This document shows positions 60,301 to 64,000 of a stretch of DNA of 64,000 bases, in pieces. Within the stretch, counting starts at the first letter, position 1; each line of letters begins with the position of its first letter. The DNA comes from Winogradskyella sp. GTDB lineage: Bacteria; Bacteroidota; Bacteroidia; Flavobacteriales; Flavobacteriaceae. The translations under genes were made by a program, and so were the position numbers. The notes under the pieces are model-generated. The model had not been told where the DNA came from, searched no databases, and saw nothing but the letters and a program-made list of their open reading frames with translations. Where the stretch lies: positions 186,001 through 250,000 of the forward strand of contig NZ_RHLG01000002.1 in assembly GCF_003712105.1 (NCBI RefSeq), read 5' to 3'.

Positions 60301-61494
60301 TTGAAAAGACCTCTTAAAATAGCGATTTATTCTGGCTCCATACCGAGTACAACCTTTATAGAAAACCTTATAGAAGGGTTGGCAGAGCATGAAGTCTCGG
60401 TGTTATTGTTTGGGAAAAAGTCTAAACGTGTTGCATACAATAACAAAAATATTAAAGTATATGGCGATTCAAAAAATAGAGGAATTAGACTTGTATTTAC
60501 ACTCTTTCGTTCTTTATTATTACTAATAATATACCCAAAAAGATTTAGCATTTTAATAAATGAAATCAAATCGTATTCATCTGTATATGTGAGGTGGATT
60601 TGGTGGAGTAGGTATGTGCCTGTAGTATTATATATACCAGATATTTTTCATGTGCAATGGGCAAAAGATTTAGAACACTGGCTATTTTTAAAACGTAAAT
60701 TCAACAAAAAAATAATACTAAGTTTACTAGGATCTCATATTAATTATTCGCCCAAAGTAGATAAACAATTAGCAAAATCATACAGAGAAAATTTTTCAAG
60801 TGTAGATGCATTTCATGGGGTGTCTCAGGCAATAATAACAGAAGCTAAACTATATAATAATAGTTTAAAAAACGTGAAATTAATATATACTCAGCTTAAG
60901 CCAGTTACTTTTGAATATTTTAAAAACGATAAAAAAGAAAAAATTAATAAACTCAGAATTTTATCTGTTGGAAGACATCATTGGGTTAAAGGATACAATT
61001 ATGCTATTGAAGCTATGTATTTATTAAAAATGAATGGCGTAGATTTTAAATATACTATAATAGCCGAAGGAGAGTTACCAGAGTCATTAATTTTTATGGT
61101 AAACGAATATAATTTAACATCTAATATAGAATTCCAAACAGGAATGACACAGCATGAACTCTATAAAAAAATGCAAACTTATGATACATTACTTTTACCA
61201 AGTATCAATGAAGGTATAGCAAATGTTGTTGTTGAGGCTATGGCAATTGGTTTATTGGTTGTTTCGTCTGATTGTGGAGGTATGTCAGAGGTGGTAATAC
61301 CTGAAAAAACAGGATGGTTATGTAAGGTCAGAAATCCAGAATCCATGGCCAAATCTCTTTTAGAAGTAAAAACCTCGTCGCAACAAAAAAGGATGGAGTT
61401 AGCTAATAATGCATTTAATAATGTAAAAGAAAGATTTTATGGACCTAAGAAAATAGAAGAGTTTATAGAATTATATAATTCTATTGATTTATGA
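60301..61494 (+). CDS. Family 4 glycosyltransferase
   Basis: The GT-B protein has LRILSVGRHHWVKGYNYAIE, the block LLLPSINEGIANVVVEAMAI and LVVSSDCGGMSEVVIPEKTG. The start is a TTG at 60301 giving LKRPLKIAIYSGSIPSTTF; no ATG precedes the conserved strand. The 397-residue length is normal. The stop overlaps the asparagine-synthase-like gene by four bases. Confidence 0.91.
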   Translation: MKRPLKIAIYSGSIPSTTFIENLIEGLAEHEVSVLLFGKKSKRVAYNNKNIKVYGDSKNRGIRLVFTLFRSLLLLIIYPKRFSILINEIKSYSSVYVRWIWWSRYVPVVLYIPDIFHVQWAKDLEHWLFLKRKFNKKIILSLLGSHINYSPKVDKQLAKSYRENFSSVDAFHGVSQAIITEAKLYNNSLKNVKLIYTQLKPVTFEYFKNDKKEKINKLRILSVGRHHWVKGYNYAIEAMYLLKMNGVDFKYTIIAEGELPESLIFMVNEYNLTSNIEFQTGMTQHELYKKMQTYDTLLLPSINEGIANVVVEAMAIGLLVVSSDCGGMSEVVIPEKTGWLCKVRNPESMAKSLLEVKTSSQQKRMELANNAFNNVKERFYGPKKIEEFIELYNSIDL

Positions 61495-62879
61495 CTAAAT
61501 TAAAGAATGATATTATACCAAAATCACCTCATCTTATTTCTACTGGAAATGATGATAAATTAGATTTAAAAGCTATTTGCATCTTTGCTGCTATAGGATT
61601 TTTCTTAGATCAGGACACCTTTTGGTTAAATAAAAAAGTCTTACCTGCTGCTAGCATTAATGAGTTGAGTTCTAATAATACCCTTGAAAAGAGTAAAACA
61701 TATTTTGAATGGCATTATACCCCAAGAGAATTAGCGTTCTCTGATGCAGTTGATGAATTTTCTGTTCTTTTTGAGACTATAATTTCCGAACAAACTTCTG
61801 GTAAAAAAGTAATTTTGCCATTATCAGGCGGATTAGATAGCAGAACTCAAGCTGCAGCTTTAAAATATTTAAACGCTGATGTTAGCGCATATAGTTATGA
61901 ATACGAAAATGGATTTGCAGAATCAAAAATTGCACAACAAGTAGCAGATGTTTGTGGGTTTGATTTTCATTCTTATAAAATAAAAAAAGGATATCTCTGG
62001 GAACGTTTAGATGAGCTTGTAAAGCTTAATCAATGTTATTCAGATTTTACAAGCCCACGACAAATGGCCATTTCTGAAAAATTTTCTAGTTTAGGAGATG
62101 TATTTTCATTAGGCCATTGGGGCGATGTACTTTTTGATAGTTATGGCTTAAATGAAATACCTCATGATGAACAGGTACAGTTTTTAAGTCAAAAACTTCT
62201 TAAACGTAATGGACTGCAATTTGCAGAAGATTTATGGGCATCTTGGGGAATAAAAGGTGATTTTAAATCGTATTTCCTAAAACGAATTTCTGATGCATTA
62301 GGAACTATTGATATAGATAACACAAATGCTAGGTTGCGTGCATTTAAGTCTAAATTTTGGGCGCCAAGATGGACTTCAGTTAATCTTTCTATTTTTGAAA
62401 ACTCTAAATCAATAACGTTACCATATTACGATAATCGCATGTGTGAGTTTATTTGTACAATTCCTGAAGATTATCTTAACGACAGAAAAATTCAAATTGA
62501 ATATATCAAGCGAAGAAATCCTGAATTAGCAAAGCTAATGTGGCAAGACAAACGCCCTTATAATTTATACAATTATAGGGCTCCTAATAGTTTAAAAACA
62601 ATACGCTACAAGATTTCGAATAAGTTGAATCGAGGGATATTGCGATTGACTGGACAAAAGTATATTCAGCGCAATTGGGAGCTTCAGTTTTTAGGAGAGG
62701 CGAATAATGCAGAATTGCGAGATGTATTATTGGAGTCAAAACTATCAAAATTTATTTCAAAGCCAGTTATTGATAAGTACTTGAACGGCTTTTACAGCGG
62801 TGAAGAATTAAAAAATGCACATCCTTTAAATATGCTTTTGGTGTTGGCAAAGTTTAATCAAACTCAAAACCATGGCTAA
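61491..62879 (+). CDS. Asparagine-synthase-like ATP-PPase without glutaminase domain
   Basis: The 462-residue protein has the ATP-PPase loop VILPLSGGLDSRTQAAALKY (about residues 108-127), SYEYENGFAESKIAQQV, and later VNLSIFENSKSITLPYYDNR. Complete AsnB proteins begin with a Cys-headed glutaminase domain of about 200 residues; here only about 100 residues precede the loop and no N-terminal Cys is present. In polysaccharide clusters such enzymes may amidate a sugar acid or peptide-like group using free ammonia or a separate glutaminase. It overlaps both neighbours. Confidence 0.85.
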   Translation: MTKLKNDIIPKSPHLISTGNDDKLDLKAICIFAAIGFFLDQDTFWLNKKVLPAASINELSSNNTLEKSKTYFEWHYTPRELAFSDAVDEFSVLFETIISEQTSGKKVILPLSGGLDSRTQAAALKYLNADVSAYSYEYENGFAESKIAQQVADVCGFDFHSYKIKKGYLWERLDELVKLNQCYSDFTSPRQMAISEKFSSLGDVFSLGHWGDVLFDSYGLNEIPHDEQVQFLSQKLLKRNGLQFAEDLWASWGIKGDFKSYFLKRISDALGTIDIDNTNARLRAFKSKFWAPRWTSVNLSIFENSKSITLPYYDNRMCEFICTIPEDYLNDRKIQIEYIKRRNPELAKLMWQDKRPYNLYNYRAPNSLKTIRYKISNKLNRGILRLTGQKYIQRNWELQFLGEANNAELRDVLLESKLSKFISKPVIDKYLNGFYSGEELKNAHPLNMLLVLAKFNQTQNHG

Positions 62880-63981
62880 GCGTATTAAAATATTGTACAC
62901 GATTCCAAATTTTGATACTGCAGGTAGTGGTAAAGTGGTTTATGATTTAGTAAAACATATCGATAAGTCTAAGTTCGAACCTCAAATCTGTTGTTTCCAT
63001 ACTAAAGGTAAATTTTTTGAAAAAATAGAGCAACTTGGTGTGCCTGTTCATGTGTTTAGCTTTCAATCGAGCTATTATCCTTTAATAAAACTGCCCTATC
63101 GCATATGGCGTATTAATATATTTTTTAGAAACCACGATTTTGACCTGATTCATTCATGGCATTGGAGTAGTGATTTTACTGAACCGCTTGCAGCTAAGCT
63201 TTCAGGAATACCATATGTATACACTAAAAAGGCAATGGGTTGGGGAAATAGAGCTTGGCATTGGCGTTCCAAACTTAGCTCCAAGATAATAACTATAAAT
63301 ACTGATATGAAATCTCAATTTTTCAGTAATATGAAAGATAAAATTGAAGCCATACCAATAGGTCTTAATGTTGAAGATTTTGGGATTTTAGATAAAGCCT
63401 ATCAAAATGAAGATGGTTATAATGTAAAACAAGATGATTTTGTGATTGTGAGTATCGCTAATCTTGTTGCCGTAAAAGGTATTGAACTACTACTAGAAGC
63501 AGTAAAGCAATTAAATGATCCTAAAATAAAGATTTTTATTGTTGGTGATGATACATCAGACTATGCAATAGATTTAATACATATGTATGAGTCAGCAAAC
63601 GTAGTATTTACAGGTAAAAAACAGAATATAAAATCCTATTTAGCACTTGCTGATGTTTTTGTAATACCAACAAAAGATGAAGGTCGTAAAGAAGGACAAC
63701 CAATTGCACCTATTGAAGCCATGTTATCAGGTCGTATCGTTTTAGGATCGCGAATTTCAGGAATTAAAGATATTTTAGCGCCTTTTCAATCTTGCATATT
63801 CAAACCAAATGATGTAAAGGATATTAAGTCTAAAATTGAATATGTTAGGAGTTTAAATTCAGACGAAAAATTAGCTCTAGCTCAATCAATGTACGACTTT
63901 GCCTTTCAAAACTATGCCCTTGAAGGTAGTATAGAAAAACACCAAATACTCTATCAAAATTTAGTAAACTCCAGCAAATGA
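62872..63981 (+). CDS. Family 4 glycosyltransferase
   Basis: The GT-B enzyme starts KILYTIPNFDTAGSGKVVYD, with the acceptor half HSWHWSSDFTEPLAAKLSGI. Its donor half has FVIVSIANLVAVKGIELLLE, VFVIPTKDEGRKEGQPIAPI and EAMLSGRIVLGSRISGIKDI. The E-G-Q-P-I-A-P-I-E stretch is the nucleotide-binding block. The stop overlaps the next start (ATGA). Confidence 0.92.
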   Translation: MAKRIKILYTIPNFDTAGSGKVVYDLVKHIDKSKFEPQICCFHTKGKFFEKIEQLGVPVHVFSFQSSYYPLIKLPYRIWRINIFFRNHDFDLIHSWHWSSDFTEPLAAKLSGIPYVYTKKAMGWGNRAWHWRSKLSSKIITINTDMKSQFFSNMKDKIEAIPIGLNVEDFGILDKAYQNEDGYNVKQDDFVIVSIANLVAVKGIELLLEAVKQLNDPKIKIFIVGDDTSDYAIDLIHMYESANVVFTGKKQNIKSYLALADVFVIPTKDEGRKEGQPIAPIEAMLSGRIVLGSRISGIKDILAPFQSCIFKPNDVKDIKSKIEYVRSLNSDEKLALAQSMYDFAFQNYALEGSIEKHQILYQNLVNSSK

Positions 63982-64000
63982 AGATAGGTATAGTATTAGC
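63978..64000 (+). CDS. Start of a further gene, probably a glycosyltransferase (cut by window edge)
   Basis: An ATG at 63978 overlaps the preceding TGA and gives MKIGIVL, a first strand typical of GT4 enzymes. Only seven codons are visible, so the assignment rests mainly on operon context. Confidence 0.5.

Overview
The window looks like chromosomal DNA of a marine-type flavobacterium (Bacteroidota, Flavobacteriaceae). The evidence is A/T-rich DNA, no Shine-Dalgarno sequences, TAnnTTTG-type -7 promoter elements, lipoproteins with an acidic SDDD export signal, three proteins with type IX secretion (T9SS) C-terminal sorting domains, DUF2911/DUF2795/GLPGLI-like proteins, and a 1118-residue SecA without a zinc tail. 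No tRNA, rRNA, CRISPR array, transposase or integrase was seen.

Layout. Positions 1-8999 hold the 3' end of pyrG, yidC, a fasciclin lipoprotein, a YwqK/MORN-like protein, mnmA, a Crp-like regulator, a small membrane protein, a nitronate monooxygenase and a DUF2314 protein. Two paralogous ECF sigma operons (sigma factor, one-membrane-segment regulator, secreted adhesin-like protein) lie at 9148-11264 and 22498-25292 and share the same unusual promoter layout. Between them are an SDR/AraC pair, a MATE exporter, a PAP2 phosphatase, a lipid-linked sugar-transfer operon (GT2, LAB_N, ArnT-like), a nucleotide-sugar epimerase, and a DUF2911-meaB operon that continues into a 55-codon gene too short for ordinary gene calling.

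Positions 25401-35319 are the most plastic part. Two related T9SS beta-propeller genes each sit between the intact 3' end of a neighbouring gene (an M23 peptidase; secA) and a second, diverged copy of that same 3' end. In both cases the displaced copy occupies what looks like the original gene end. Just upstream of secA a GIY-YIG nuclease gene is bracketed by 23-bp inverted repeats. A gene-less element with the same end sequence lies at 12383-12448.

Positions 35560-39660 (minus strand) carry a cobalamin adenosyltransferase, a LolD/MacB-like ATPase, a methyltransferase and an ABC-F protein. From 39763 to the right edge runs one very long plus-strand operon for a surface polysaccharide, behind a near-consensus promoter at 39714-39743. 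It encodes Wza- and Wzc-like export/regulation proteins, a Wzm/Wzt ABC exporter, a sugar aminotransferase, WbqC, a GNAT enzyme, about a dozen glycosyltransferases, an acyltransferase, an FkbM methyltransferase, a pyruvyltransferase and an asparagine-synthase-like enzyme. It probably builds and exports an O-antigen or capsule decorated with acyl, methyl, pyruvyl and amide groups. No polymerase, flippase or initiating transferase is visible, so the locus continues to the right or relies on genes elsewhere.
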